NCBI GenBank assembly: GCA_951828535.1
Contig: OX639990.1
Location: forward strand, 2,901,300-2,965,299
Reading direction: 5' to 3'
Length of the DNA stretch: 64,000 nt
Source of the DNA: an uncultured Candidatus Entotheonella sp.
GTDB taxonomy: Bacteria; Tectomicrobia; Entotheonellia; Entotheonellales; Entotheonellaceae
In this document: in pieces, positions 53,527-62,973 of the stretch
Layout of the letters: each line of letters starts with the position of its first letter
Position numbering within the stretch: position 1 is the stretch's first letter
Notes under the pieces: generated by a model
Told to the model about the DNA's origin: nothing
What the model saw: only the letters and a program-made list of their open reading frames with translations
Database searches by the model: none
Position numbers and translations under genes: made by a program

Positions 53527-54993
53527 TCAAGCCCAAAAAGGGATGTATTTCATCATTTTTCTACCGGCATCTTCATCGAATGGCTTGATCATACCCGCAC
53601 CGACCGCTTCTCTGATGTAGCGTGACACCATGGCCCTGTTGTTCGCCTTGATGCCGAACCGGTCCCTCAGGGATGCGTTGGTCAGGTAGTCTTGCATCAC
53701 GCGCTTCAGACAGGCATGCAAGTAGCAGGCCCGTACTCGCTCCGTTTTGTCCATGCTGGCCAGCGCCTTAGGTGCAAATAAGACCGCTCGCGTGAAACCC
53801 TCCGGCGCTTCAAAAAGTGGCGCAGGCAGTTGGTAAACCTCTGATTGGAAAACAACCTTGTCGATCCCACTTCCTCGTTCCTCACAGATTCCGAATCGGC
53901 GCATGAGCGAGGCAAGTGTTTCATTGCGAGACCGCGGTGGCGTATCTACGAAACGCTGCGTGTCCATCAGTGGCTGCCCGGGGTTTGTGATTTCAATACG
54001 GTCGTCGAAGATATCCACCGTCGGTCCTGCTCCAGTCACGAGGAAATCCTGGTGAATGAGTGCGTTGGCTACCAACTCGCGCACTGCTACTTCAGGATAC
54101 ATCGGCACTGTCTTGCGCAACGCTTGTCCAACGACCTCGTTTGCAGGAAGCGCCGCATTGATGTAGTCAACCAGACCCTCAAACCCACTGGCGTAACCTC
54201 GACTACCCTCTTGTTCCTTGATTGTCTCCATGCGACCGGTGCCACGATATTGGATCACTCGTGCCGCCTTGCGTTTCAGCCCCGTGAAGTTGCCAAGCCG
54301 CTTCGCGAACAATATTGCGCCCAGGTTCATGACGTCGAAGTCGCCCGCCTCGCAGGGTCTGATCAGCCGGTCCCGCTGCAAGGCGTCAAGAATAGCCGCG
54401 TGCCCATCTGGCAGCGGCACATTGAGCAAGGCGAAGTAAGCCGGATAGTCGAGTTCGAGCAGCACATCTTCGACGTTCATCCGTCCTGCAGCGACACCGT
54501 CCTCAAACCTCACCGTATTGGACACCTGCCACAGCGCCCGTTCCTTTTCGGGGTAGTCCCTGAGTTTCTTCTTGGTGCTGCCCACACGGATGAATTCAAC
54601 GCCCGAGAACGCAACGGGCTGTTGCGTTGCAGGATTGACCTCCAGAAGGATGACGCGTTGCTCACTGACCATGACTTCGTGGAATCGGAAGGCGACGTGA
54701 GGTTCTAAAAGGCGTAACAGCCAAGTCTCAAGCGGCTCGTTTCCCTTCTTCTTCGTGGCTGGGGAAAAACTTGTGCCAACGACGTCATGTGTCCCGTTCT
54801 CAATGCCCCACAATATGTACGCATGGGTCTTACCGTGGAGAGCCGCTGTGTTGGCCAGCGCGGAGATGTATTCCCCAATGGCCTGTGGTTCGCTGTTATT
54901 GACCTTGAATTCGACCCACTCGGTTTCATGCGGCAGTGTGCGTAGTTCATGCACAAGGCCGAGACAGTAATCTGACTTTCGACTGACGGTCAT
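53527..54993 (-). CDS. AlbA_2 (Schlafen-like) ATP-binding protein
   Basis: A 488-residue protein of the 'divergent AAA-4/AlbA_2' group. The AlbA_2/Schlafen domain is WVEFKVNNSEPQAIGEYISALAN with ILWGIENGTHDVVG, followed by a GHKL-type ATP-binding half (RELVANALIHQDF, VDIFDDRIEITNPG, ICEERGSGIDKVVF) and a C-terminal winged-helix-like part. Such proteins are called transcriptional regulators but many sit in mobile or defence islands. ATG 54993 was chosen; GTG 55014 is possible. Its GC content is visibly lower than the core genes, and decayed IS elements lie within 4 kb, which suggests acquisition. Confidence 0.82.
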   Translation of the reverse strand: MTVSRKSDYCLGLVHELRTLPHETEWVEFKVNNSEPQAIGEYISALANTAALHGKTHAYILWGIENGTHDVVGTSFSPATKKKGNEPLETWLLRLLEPHVAFRFHEVMVSEQRVILLEVNPATQQPVAFSGVEFIRVGSTKKKLRDYPEKERALWQVSNTVRFEDGVAAGRMNVEDVLLELDYPAYFALLNVPLPDGHAAILDALQRDRLIRPCEAGDFDVMNLGAILFAKRLGNFTGLKRKAARVIQYRGTGRMETIKEQEGSRGYASGFEGLVDYINAALPANEVVGQALRKTVPMYPEVAVRELVANALIHQDFLVTGAGPTVDIFDDRIEITNPGQPLMDTQRFVDTPPRSRNETLASLMRRFGICEERGSGIDKVVFQSEVYQLPAPLFEAPEGFTRAVLFAPKALASMDKTERVRACYLHACLKRVMQDYLTNASLRDRFGIKANNRAMVSRYIREAVGAGMIKPFDEDAGRKMMKYIPFWA

Positions 54994-55888
54994 TGTTCCA
55001 GAGCCTGTTAGCACTGACGTAGGACATCGACGATAAAACGAGAGATCACGTCACATTTTTCAAGTTGATGACAAGGCCCTAATGCTACCAGACCCTGAGC
55101 GGACCCACATCATTTTTACATTATGGCACCTACGGCCCACGCTGGACAGGACTGGGGGGAGCCGGCCAGGGTGAGCGCAGATGGCGACTTTCCCCCTCAC
55201 CCCGGCCCTCTCCCAGGGGGAGAGGGAGCAACACTCCCCCAGCGGAACGTCCCCCTCCCTCTGGGAGGGGTTAGGGGAGGGCTCCAGGGAGCGCGGCTTC
55301 CAGTCCGCAAACGTCTTCCCGTTTTCATATGCGCTTGCCCTGGAGAGCCGGCAGCGTCGGCGGTTGGCCGAATGTCATCAAACCAATTCCCGCCGTCCCC
55401 CGTTTCCTGGGCATCCAGCTCGACGTCGGTCGTACACGGGAGCTTGCCGATCGGATGCGCGCTGTCGGGCTGGCTCTGTGATGCCCGTCGTCAGTTCGCA
55501 CAACGATGGTTCCAGTCTCAACAGGGTGGGTCCGTCTCAGTTAATGTGGGCCCATTCTCAAAGAATCTGGGCCCAAAACGGCGACGATCTCAGGTCCGAC
55601 GCCGGATAATCTCAGGTCGCTACACCTACTGGCTCAAGCAGAGCCGATCGCGACGCCGGCATCCATCCGAACAACCCGCTTGCCCCCGTGGGCCCACAGG
55701 CCTCCTCACGCGCGGGGCCCTCCCGTGGACTACGTGGACAAACTACTGCCAGGCCCGTGGTACATTTTTGCGCCGCCGTTGACACCATGGACCGTCCTCG
55801 GTTAGGGTTCCGGAACAGGCGAGCCACGCGTCCGGCTTCGTTGCTCGCGACATCGTCGGAGTCAAACAACATCATCGGAGCCAAACAA
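54994..55888. other. Long non-coding accessory stretch with repeats
   Basis: About 900 bp without a convincing gene. It contains a GGGAGAGGG-type repeat near 55195-55290. At 55525-55620 a series of short repeated words appears (GTCTCA, TTCTCAAAG, TGGGCCC twice within 40 bases, ATCTCAGGTC twice within 40 bases), probably debris of a mobile element. Several short frames lack ribosome sites. Confidence 0.45.
55195..55290. repeat. GC-rich intergenic repeat (GGGAGAGGG family), copy 1
   Basis: CCCCTCACCCCGGCCCTCTC with CCCTCTCCC-AGG-GGGAGAGGG as a perfect 9-bp hairpin at 55206-55226, then a second array CCCCCTCCCTCTGGGAGGGG. The reverse orientation of the same unit is found near 63063-63100. Confidence 0.65.
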
Positions 55889-56395
55889 ATGGTGACGAAA
55901 CTCGAACGGCCGAACGGCCTCAATGTGGTTGCTGGACTCGTTGTTTTTGCGGCCTCGCTGCTGTTGGCCGGCGCCGTCAGTGCTCAGGAAACGGGTGATC
56001 GATTAGCGGCTTTCAAGCTGTTCACCAAATGTGAAGCTATCAATCTTCGCGTGGGAGGATTGCACCCGATAGCAGAGGACATCAATCTCTCCCGGGATTC
56101 CCTTGTGGCGACTGCTGAAGGCAGACTTAAGGATGTCGGACTCTACGACCCTGAGGCCGATACCTACCTGTTTCTCAATGTGAACCTCACGAGCGAAGCC
56201 TTCGACCTCATCATGGCCCTAAAGAAACACTTGTACGATGAATACTCTGGTGAACGGAGGCCGGCCACCACATGGGCAACCGGTGCAACCGGAACCCACG
56301 GGGGAACTTCGGACACCATTCTGGCCTCAATCGATGGGTCTATGAACAAGTTCCTGGCCGAGTTTCAGAAGGTGAACCAACACGCATGCAATTAG
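55889..56395 (+). CDS. Exported hypothetical protein
   Basis: A 168-residue protein with a signal peptide (VVAGLVVFAASLLLAGAVSA, cleavage before QET). The mature part has ALFK-like AFKLFTKCEAINLRVGGL, LVATAEGRLKDVGLYDPEAD and TYLFLNVNLTSEAFDLIMAL, a fold I do not recognise, and two Cys (C in TKCEA and the C-terminal HACN) that could form a disulfide. GGAG is 9 bases before ATG 55889. It is in the IS-rich segment and probably accessory. Confidence 0.65.
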   Translation: MVTKLERPNGLNVVAGLVVFAASLLLAGAVSAQETGDRLAAFKLFTKCEAINLRVGGLHPIAEDINLSRDSLVATAEGRLKDVGLYDPEADTYLFLNVNLTSEAFDLIMALKKHLYDEYSGERRPATTWATGATGTHGGTSDTILASIDGSMNKFLAEFQKVNQHACN

Positions 56396-56594
56396 CGTTG
56401 ATTCGGTTTTGGTTCTGACTTCCGAAAACCTCTCGCCCGGCACCATGTCGAGGGCTTCCCATTCGGGGAGCTTCTCGGCAAGCCTTGCCGCGATGTCCGC
56501 GCTTGGGATGAGAACGACGCTAGCGGTAACGTCGTGCATCTGCTGGAGCACCGGCCCGGGCATCGCCAGGCCCAGCAGCACGCGGCCACTACAT

Positions 56595-57130
56595 TTACCC
56601 CGTCACAAGGTTTGTACTCAAACATACTTCACGCCCTTTCGGATTCTCGCAGAACCATTCTTTCTTTTTCCTCACACGGCCATGACACCGTTTCAACAAA
56701 CGACCGGATACTGCTGGCGAACCCTTGAGGGGTTCCAAATGGCCGCCTGTTGCGTCCGTAAGAGGATACGCAGGCACCGCGACCTCCGGCGAAGACACCC
56801 GGTAGCCAAGCGAGGCATGCGGCCTCACCCTGTTGTCGTGCCGCCGCCAGCTCTCAATCACAACCCGTGCCTGCCGCAACGTGTAGAACATCTCACCCTT
56901 GAGCAGCTCGTCACGTAACCGCGCATTGAAACGCTCGACATGGCCATTCTCCCACGGACTGCCAGGCGCCAGGCCGTCTTGGCGCCGAGCGCGGCGATCC
57001 ACCTCTGCGCAGCCTCGGCGATGAACTCCGGGCCGATGTCGTCAGCAACGCTGCTGCCCTGCGACAGGTGCACGTCGACCTGGCGAAGCTTGGCGACCAC
57101 CTCTTCGGGCTTGTATCGCTTCTTTGGCAT
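56595..57130 (-). pseudogene. Internally deleted IS3-family transposase
   Basis: From ATG 57130, MPKKRYKPEEVVAKLRQVDV is the OrfA start of an IS3-family element. After SQGSSVADD the reading jumps straight into the OrfB core GPEFIAEAAQRWIAALGAKT, so the middle of the element, several hundred bases including most of OrfA and the first half of OrfB, is missing. A frameshift near 56967 then moves to LAPGSPWENGHVERFNARL and RDELLKGEMFYTLRQARVV. It is non-functional. Clear terminal repeats were not found. Confidence 0.82.
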
Positions 57131-57253
57131 GATGGTCCTCCTGTATGCTCATCACACAACATCAGGATGGACCACTTCAAGGGGGGTGGGTCATCCCCTT
57201 GGGTCGACAGAAGGGGGCGGCCTCATTGGCGATTTCTGAAATGGCTTCTGAAT

Positions 57254-58534
57254 TCACTTCTCGAACGTTCGCATCACTCGAAAGCCGATCTTGGAGGAGC
57301 GCTCGTCGGGCACATTCGCATGACGGCGGGCAGAACGAATATCTAGCGGTTTATCCTTCCAGGAGCCGCCACGCACCACACGCCTGGCGCAATTCCCGGT
57401 ACCCCGCGCCCGGCCGTCTTCGGGCGCCCCATTGTAATGGCTGTTATAGCAGTCCAGCGTCCACTCACTGGCATTTCCATGTATATCGTAGAGACCAAAG
57501 GCATTTCCCACGAGAGACCCCACTTCCAGCGTTCGCCCCATATAGATATCTGCAGTGAGAGCGCCGCTATGGCGCCAATCGTATCGCCCGTCAAAGTTGG
57601 CCTGCTCAGACGTGATTGACTGGCCTGTGTGATACAGGGTCGTCGTGTTGGCTCTCGCCACGTATTCCCACTCCGACTCGCTCGGTAGTCGGTAATCCAT
57701 ACCCGTCCGGCCAGACAGCCAGTCTGTATACGTCTTCGCTTCATGCCAGGTCACGTGGGTAACGGGTCGCTTCCCGTTTCCCGGCCTCTTATGCCTGTCG
57801 AGGGGAACAGAACTGCAGCCGCCTTCGTTGACACAGGCCTCCCACTCCGCAAGCGTGACCTCATAGGCGCCGACGGCAAACGGATAAGCAATTTCCACGG
57901 CATGCCTTGGTTCTTCATTAACCTTAGCGTCTTCTTCCGAGGGTCCCGAACCCATAAGGAACTCTCCCGGCGGCACTAAAGCCATTTCGGGACAGTGATC
58001 ATCGCAGTCTCGAAATGAAACGGGACCCCGCAACAGCAACTCGACTGATTCTTGGCTGAGGAAACCCGTCTGCGTCTCACCGCGAGACTTCTGCCAGCAG
58101 CTTATTGCGCCGCGCGTCCGTGCATCAAATAACAGGGCGACCTCTTCACTGGGTTCGCATCCGGATTGCGCCAAATGATATTTGATCCAACGAATTTGCC
58201 AGCGCTCCAGATTCAGCTCTGCCTCTTTGACTTTTGCGATGTCGCTTTCAAGAATGATTTTCAGCTTCTGCAATATCTCTCCCTGTCTCTCACCGGCAGC
58301 GACAAGAAGCTGCTTCGTGACCGTCATGCGTTCCCGGTTGTCTTCGGCCTGTTGCTTCAGCAGGTTCGCCTGCTCTCTCAGTTCCTCTACGTCGATGTCA
58401 ATATCAGCCAAGCGATTTCGTATGGTGAAGAAGCTGACCACCTGGAACGCAACCAGGATGAGGACCGTCAAAAGGACTGCGAGGACTAATGGATTCCGCA
58501 AGGAAAATGCACCAGGATCTTGGCCTTCACGCAC
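57254..58534 (-). CDS. Membrane-anchored SUMF1/FGE-sulfatase domain protein
   Basis: A 426-residue protein. An N-terminal membrane helix (PLVLAVLLTVLILVAFQVVSFF) is followed by a coiled coil (about residues 38-100, IDVEELREQANLLKQQAEDN, RERMTVTKQLL), a helical linker and a C-terminal formylglycine-generating-enzyme-like domain (MALVPPGEFLMGSGPSEED, YEVTLAEWEACV, RLPSESEWEYVARA, NASEWTLDCY, VVRGGSWKD, IGFRVMRTF). Many such bacterial domains are non-catalytic binding or variable-lectin folds. GTG 58534 follows AAAGGAGAAG. It lies between two decayed IS3 elements, so it is probably accessory cargo. Confidence 0.88.
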   Translation of the reverse strand: MREGQDPGAFSLRNPLVLAVLLTVLILVAFQVVSFFTIRNRLADIDIDVEELREQANLLKQQAEDNRERMTVTKQLLVAAGERQGEILQKLKIILESDIAKVKEAELNLERWQIRWIKYHLAQSGCEPSEEVALLFDARTRGAISCWQKSRGETQTGFLSQESVELLLRGPVSFRDCDDHCPEMALVPPGEFLMGSGPSEEDAKVNEEPRHAVEIAYPFAVGAYEVTLAEWEACVNEGGCSSVPLDRHKRPGNGKRPVTHVTWHEAKTYTDWLSGRTGMDYRLPSESEWEYVARANTTTLYHTGQSITSEQANFDGRYDWRHSGALTADIYMGRTLEVGSLVGNAFGLYDIHGNASEWTLDCYNSHYNGAPEDGRARGTGNCARRVVRGGSWKDKPLDIRSARRHANVPDERSSKIGFRVMRTFEK

Positions 58535-58724
58535 TAGCTTCTCCTTTCTCGTTGGCGTCTGAAAATTGAAGCAATACCCAAGGGAAGTCGATCAAGTGCC
58601 AGACACGTACGGCGACCGGTACAGTAAACAGGCTGAAGGCGCCAATCCGGACGGTGGCAAGCAGGGCTGACCCTGCCCCCTGATTCCTGCCACCGGTTAG
58701 TAGCGTCTGTTCATGGTATGAACC

Positions 58725-59240
58725 TCAGGCCAGCCATGTCTGGCTTAAGCCTTTGATCAGCTCAATCGGGGTTTTGTGGCCGATTGAGCTGCGCGGACGA
58801 ATTTCATTGTATTCTATCCGCCACGCTTCACATCTCGACCGTGCGTATTCCAGGCTCAGGAATCAGGAAGCATTGAGGCATTCAGCCCGGAGCGAGCCCT
58901 TGAACGATTCGATGCAGGCAATGTCCACGGGCTTGCCCGGCCGCGGGAAATCCAGGGTTACACCGTTCAGGTAGGCCCACAGGTCCAGCGCCTTGCAGAT
59001 GAATTCCGGGCCGTTGTCCACGCGAAGGGTCCGTGGCTTGCCATGCAACCGACTCACCAACTCCAGCGTCTCCACCACGTCCGACCCGTGGTAGCTCTGC
59101 TGCACGCAGGTGGCCGGCGACAGCCGCCTGAAGGCATCGACAATGGTCAGAATACGAAGGCCCCGACTGACCATCGGACAACTGATCCGACATGAAGTCG
59201 ATCGCCCATACCCTTGTTCAGCGGTCGAGACCGCATGGCG
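58725..59240 (-). pseudogene. Decayed IS3-family transposase OrfB
   Basis: A second IS3-type OrfB remnant, unrelated in subgroup to the one at 56.6 kb. RGLRILTIVDAFRRLSPATC, ETLELVSRLHGKPRTLRVDN, GPEFICKALDLWAYLNGVTL and IACIESFKGSLRAECLNAS are followed by an in-frame TGA (58863-58865, where relatives have Trp) and then FLSLEYARSRCEAWRIEYNE ending in QTWLA. A frameshift occurs upstream near 59170 between AIDFMSDQLSDG and RGLRIL. The N-terminal half and OrfA are missing. Confidence 0.82.
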
Positions 59241-59630
59241 GTCTTGACAAGGTTTCCGCATATTGAACAGGATCCTGACCTTTATTCCAGCGCTCCCTTG
59301 ACAGTTCCACCTTGCGGCTGTTTTGCCGGACAACAACGGCTATATTGTGTCGCCCTGCTATCAGCTAATTTTGCGTCGGTCGCGTCAGCTCTAGTCGCCA
59401 CCATAGCTCTTACTCCTTTGGACATCTGCCGTTCCAAACCGCCGTTGGTCCGACAACGGCCTTCTAAGATAAGCACTTAGACGATCAAGGATGCCGTGTA
59501 CACACGCCGATTCGTCGTTTGGGTGAACTCGCTATAGGCGTTGGACGACCGATTGTGTTCTTCATGTGACCACTCTTTCTGGCGGTGAAGCTAAACTAAA
59601 TGGCGCATTGTAGACGTAACCCTTTTTTGA
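59241..59630. other. Non-coding stretch after the IS remnant
   Basis: About 390 bp, noticeably AT-richer than the flanks, with no recognisable gene. Short frames exist but none has a ribosome site or a family signature. It may contain the lost 5' part of the IS3 remnant and the promoter of the following CopD fusion gene. Confidence 0.4.
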
Positions 59631-61448
59631 ATGTTACCTAACATGTATGCCGTTCTGAAAGCCGTTCATTTTACTGCGCTCATGGCGTTGGGCGGCGGCG
59701 TGGTGTTCTGGCTGGCGGTGTGGCGGCCGGTATACGGCGACGCTGACGATGCCGCCACGCGGGTGGCGAAGCGCATCCGGTTCGGGGTCATCGGCGGCGC
59801 CATCCTGTTCGCGCTGTCCGGGCTTGCGGAAGGGGTGCGGGCGGCGGCCGAGGTGGTCGATGTGTCCGTGCCGGCGGACGTGTGGCTGTTCCTGACGGCG
59901 TCGCGCTATGGACAGATGAGCCTGCTCAAGGCGGCTCTGGCGCCGGTGTTCGCCGTCCTGTTCGTGCTGACACAACACCGGCTCTCCAATATCGGAGCGG
60001 CGTGCACGGGCGTCGTCGGGCTGGCGCTTGTGGGTGCAGTCAGCTTCACCAGCCACGCGGCTGCGCGAGCCGATGTCGTCCCGTTCATCAGCGATATGGT
60101 GCACGCCCTGGCAGCCGTGACCTGGGGCGGCGGCTTGCTGTGCTTTGCCGCCCTGCCCTGGCGTTTGCTGCGCGGCGACCTCACCCGCCACACACACCCC
60201 ATCGGCCGCCTGGTGCGGCGCTTTTCGGCTTTGGCGCTCGGCGCCACGCTGGCCTTGGCCACCACGGGCGCCGTCGCCACCTACCTGCACGTCTACGGAC
60301 CCGAGGCGCTGACCGTCACCCCCTACGGGCGCGCCCTGCTCGGCAAGCTGATTGCCTTCGCGCTTGCCCTGGGCATCGCCGGCGCGCACCTCCTGGTCAT
60401 CAGCCCGGCGCTGACCCGGCAGGCGCGGCGCTTTGCGCCCGACAGCGCCGCTCGCAACATCCGACACTTGCAGGTCCTGGTGCAGATCGAGGCCGGCCTC
60501 ATTCTGTGCGGCATGGTGCTGGCCGGTGTGCTCACCACCTACACGCCCGCCGAGCGGCCCGGACACATCGTGCGCCAGGAGTGGCAGCGACGCGTGGGCC
60601 CCCTGGACATACACCTCGCCATGTCGCCGACGAACGACATCGGCGGGGTGGCGTTTGACGTCACCCTGTCCGCACGAGACGGCCAACCGCTGCCGCCGGA
60701 CACCGGCGTATCTCTGTATATGCGCATGGTCGATCACGACATGGGTCTGTCGGAAATGACCGCCGAGCCCGTCAGCCCCGGACGCTATAGCGCCGCGGGA
60801 CTCGTCTCCATGGCGGGAGACTGGCAGGTTCGAGTTACCGTACAGCCGCCCGAATCCGCTGCCCTGCGCGGCACGGTGGACTTCACCGCTGACACCGGGG
60901 CGCTCGATGTCGGGCGCCTGCGCCGCTTCGAGCCGGCCGCGGTGATGATTTCCTCGCTGAACGTCTTCTCGTGCGTGCTTGGCATGCTGCTGGCTGCCCT
61001 GGCCGTCTTCATGCTGTGGGCCAGCCAGCGCCGCCGACTGCCGCTGTGGTCGGCCCCCGTCGGCTTGGTGCTGTTCGCCTGCGGCGCGGCGCTGTGCCTG
61101 CGCGTCGTGCTCGTCGACGCCTATCCCACGTCCTATGTGGTAAACCCGCTGCCGCCAGGTCCCGCCACGGTGGAACGCGGGACGGCTTTGTTCAACACGC
61201 ACTGCACGCCCTGCCACGGCCCGGCAGGTCGCGGTGACGGCCCGGCAGCCGCGGCCCTCGCCGCGCCCCCCGCCGACCTGACGGCAGAGCACGTCGACGA
61301 TCACACCGACGGCGATATTTTCTGGTGGCTGACGTACGGCATGGCGGGAACGGCGATGCCCGGCTTCGAGCACACGCTGTCGGACACCGAGCGCTGGCAG
61401 CTCATCCGCTTCGTGCGCAGCCTCAGGGACCCGCTGCGGAGCCCCTGA
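59631..61448 (+). CDS. CopD-like membrane protein fused to a beta domain and cytochrome c
   Basis: A 605-residue membrane protein. The first half has about eight helices with the CopD/PcoD copper-resistance pattern (KAVHFTALMALGGGVVFWL, SFTSHAAARADVVPFISDMV, HALAAVTWGGGLLCFAALPW). A periplasmic beta-sandwich follows (about residues 320-430, PLDIHLAMSPTNDIGGVAFD), then two more helices and a C-terminal cytochrome c domain with CTPCH (about residue 523) and Met ligand in GTAMPGFEHTL. The fusion suggests copper transport or oxidation linked to electron transfer. ATG 59631 or 59643; the ribosome site is poor. Confidence 0.85.
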   Translation: MLPNMYAVLKAVHFTALMALGGGVVFWLAVWRPVYGDADDAATRVAKRIRFGVIGGAILFALSGLAEGVRAAAEVVDVSVPADVWLFLTASRYGQMSLLKAALAPVFAVLFVLTQHRLSNIGAACTGVVGLALVGAVSFTSHAAARADVVPFISDMVHALAAVTWGGGLLCFAALPWRLLRGDLTRHTHPIGRLVRRFSALALGATLALATTGAVATYLHVYGPEALTVTPYGRALLGKLIAFALALGIAGAHLLVISPALTRQARRFAPDSAARNIRHLQVLVQIEAGLILCGMVLAGVLTTYTPAERPGHIVRQEWQRRVGPLDIHLAMSPTNDIGGVAFDVTLSARDGQPLPPDTGVSLYMRMVDHDMGLSEMTAEPVSPGRYSAAGLVSMAGDWQVRVTVQPPESAALRGTVDFTADTGALDVGRLRRFEPAAVMISSLNVFSCVLGMLLAALAVFMLWASQRRRLPLWSAPVGLVLFACGAALCLRVVLVDAYPTSYVVNPLPPGPATVERGTALFNTHCTPCHGPAGRGDGPAAAALAAPPADLTAEHVDDHTDGDIFWWLTYGMAGTAMPGFEHTLSDTERWQLIRFVRSLRDPLRSP

Positions 61449-61459
61449 GACGCTGGGCA

Positions 61460-62206
61460 CTACCTGGCGATGTAGCCGCCGTCGATGACCAACTCGGTAC
61501 CCGTAATAAAAGACGCCTCGTCCGAGGCCAGGAACAGTACCCCGTTAGCCACCTCGATGAGCTGGCCGGTACGGCGCAGGGGGGTGTCCGCGATACGGGC
61601 ATCCCGGTCGGCGGCGGTCTGGCGCGACGAGCGCATGGGCGGCATGAAGCCGGGGTGGATGGAGTTGGCGCGGATATTGTCGGGCCCGTACTGCACGGCG
61701 ATGGCCTTGGTGAAGATGCGCACGGCGCCCTTGGAGGCGTGGTAGGCCGGGTGGCCGGATTCGCCGCCCACGAAGCCCATGATCGAGGAGATGTTGACGA
61801 TGGAGCCGCTGCCCGCGGCCTGCATCGCCGGGATGGCGAACCGGGTGCCCAGGAACACGCCGGTGGTGTTCACCTGCATGATGCGGTGCCAGCCCGCCGT
61901 CTCCAGCGGGTCGTCCACCGAGGTGCTGCTCAGGCCGGCGTTGTTGACCAGCACGTCGAGCTTGCCGAAGCGCTGAACCGCAGTGCCCACCGCCTGTTCC
62001 CAGTCGGCCTCGCGGGTCACGTCCATGGGCGCGAACACCGCCTCGCCGCCGGCGCCGCGAATCTCCGCCTCGACCTGGCGGCCTTCGTCTTCCAGAAGGT
62101 CCGCGATCACCACCTTGGCGCCCTCGCGGGCAAATAGCCGAGCCTCCTCGGCCCCCATGCCGCCGGCGGCCCCGCTGATCAATGCTACTTTTCCTGCTAA
62201 TCGCAT
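61460..62206 (-). CDS. SDR-family oxidoreductase
   Basis: A 248-residue classical short-chain dehydrogenase. SGAAGGMGAEEARLF is the NAD-binding motif, NNAG and the catalytic ISSIMGF...YHASK follow, and VLFLASDEASFITGTELVID closes the fold. The D in VIADLLEDEG favours NAD(H). It resembles 3-alpha/20-beta-hydroxysteroid or cyclopentanol dehydrogenases. Substrate unknown. It converges on the CopD fusion gene with 11 bp between stops. Confidence 0.92.
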   Translation of the reverse strand: MRLAGKVALISGAAGGMGAEEARLFAREGAKVVIADLLEDEGRQVEAEIRGAGGEAVFAPMDVTREADWEQAVGTAVQRFGKLDVLVNNAGLSSTSVDDPLETAGWHRIMQVNTTGVFLGTRFAIPAMQAAGSGSIVNISSIMGFVGGESGHPAYHASKGAVRIFTKAIAVQYGPDNIRANSIHPGFMPPMRSSRQTAADRDARIADTPLRRTGQLIEVANGVLFLASDEASFITGTELVIDGGYIAR

Positions 62207-62233
62207 ACCGTTTCCCCTTGCCGCCGGAGCGCC

Positions 62234-62938
62234 TTATTCATTGGAGGTGAAGGCCATGACCCCCTGCAGCACGTACCAGAACAGCAGCGCCACTGAGGCG
62301 AACAGCGCCAGCGACGCTGCTACGTGCTGATCCGTGTGGTAGTGGTGCATGACGTTCGAGGTGTTGTAGAGAATGGCGCCGCCGGCGAACAGTATCATCA
62401 GGCCGACGAAAAACAGCCCCAGGCTGAAGCCGAACAGAATGCTCGCCACGATCACCCCGAGGGCGACAAAGCCGCCGACCTTCAGCAGCCCGCCGAGAAA
62501 GGAGAAATCGTGCCCGGTGGTGAAGGCCACCAGGGTCAGGCCGCCAAACAGCAGCGCGGTGATGATGCCGGCCGTCGGGATGACGTCCGGCGAGCTGAAG
62601 TAGGCTGCGATGTAGAGCAAGGGCAGGAAGATTACCGCCTCAGCCGCCACAAAGAGCCCCAGCCCCATGTATTGCATCTGCGGCGAGGCGTCGGAACGCG
62701 CCCATTTCTCCGCCAGCCAGGACACTCCCATGAAGGCGCCCAGGACGATCAGCCACGAAAAGCCGCCGAGCATGGCGCCGACGAGCGCCTCCGCGCCGGA
62801 CCATTGCAGCAGCAGCGCCTCCACCACAATGAAGGCCAGCACGGCGACCGCCAGGTGATTGTAGGTGCGCCGGATGAACGTGACGCGCAGACCGGCGTCC
62901 GCGCGTATCACCGGCTGCGCATAGCTTTGAGCGTACAT
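62234..62938 (-). CDS. Bax inhibitor-1/YccA family membrane protein
   Basis: A 234-residue protein with seven predicted helices, from FIRRTYNHLAVAVLAFIVVE to ASLALFASVALLFWYVLQG. The BI-1 landmarks GLGLFVAAEAVIFLPLLYIA, TGHDFSFLGGLLKVGGFVAL and GGAILYNTSNVMHHYHTDQH are all present. Bacterial members are pH-sensitive calcium-leak channels or FtsH substrates. AAAGGGAA precedes ATG 62938. It is followed by the SDR gene on the same strand. Confidence 0.92.
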   Translation of the reverse strand: MYAQSYAQPVIRADAGLRVTFIRRTYNHLAVAVLAFIVVEALLLQWSGAEALVGAMLGGFSWLIVLGAFMGVSWLAEKWARSDASPQMQYMGLGLFVAAEAVIFLPLLYIAAYFSSPDVIPTAGIITALLFGGLTLVAFTTGHDFSFLGGLLKVGGFVALGVIVASILFGFSLGLFFVGLMILFAGGAILYNTSNVMHHYHTDQHVAASLALFASVALLFWYVLQGVMAFTSNE

Positions 62939-62973
62939 CGTGATTCCCTTTCCGATCTGCAGGTTCGGTCGTG

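Noticed and set aside
58863-58865. In-frame TGA in the IS3 OrfB remnant as another selenocysteine codon
   Set aside because: Relatives have Trp (TGG) here, there is no Cys/Sec position in this family, and the gene also has a frameshift and is truncated. It is ordinary decay.
59634-61460. A 600-codon open frame antisense to the CopD fusion, and similar long frames opposite the grd, helicase and SNF2 genes
   Set aside because: In GC-rich DNA, long open frames opposite real genes are common. Their products are low-complexity and lack signatures or ribosome sites.
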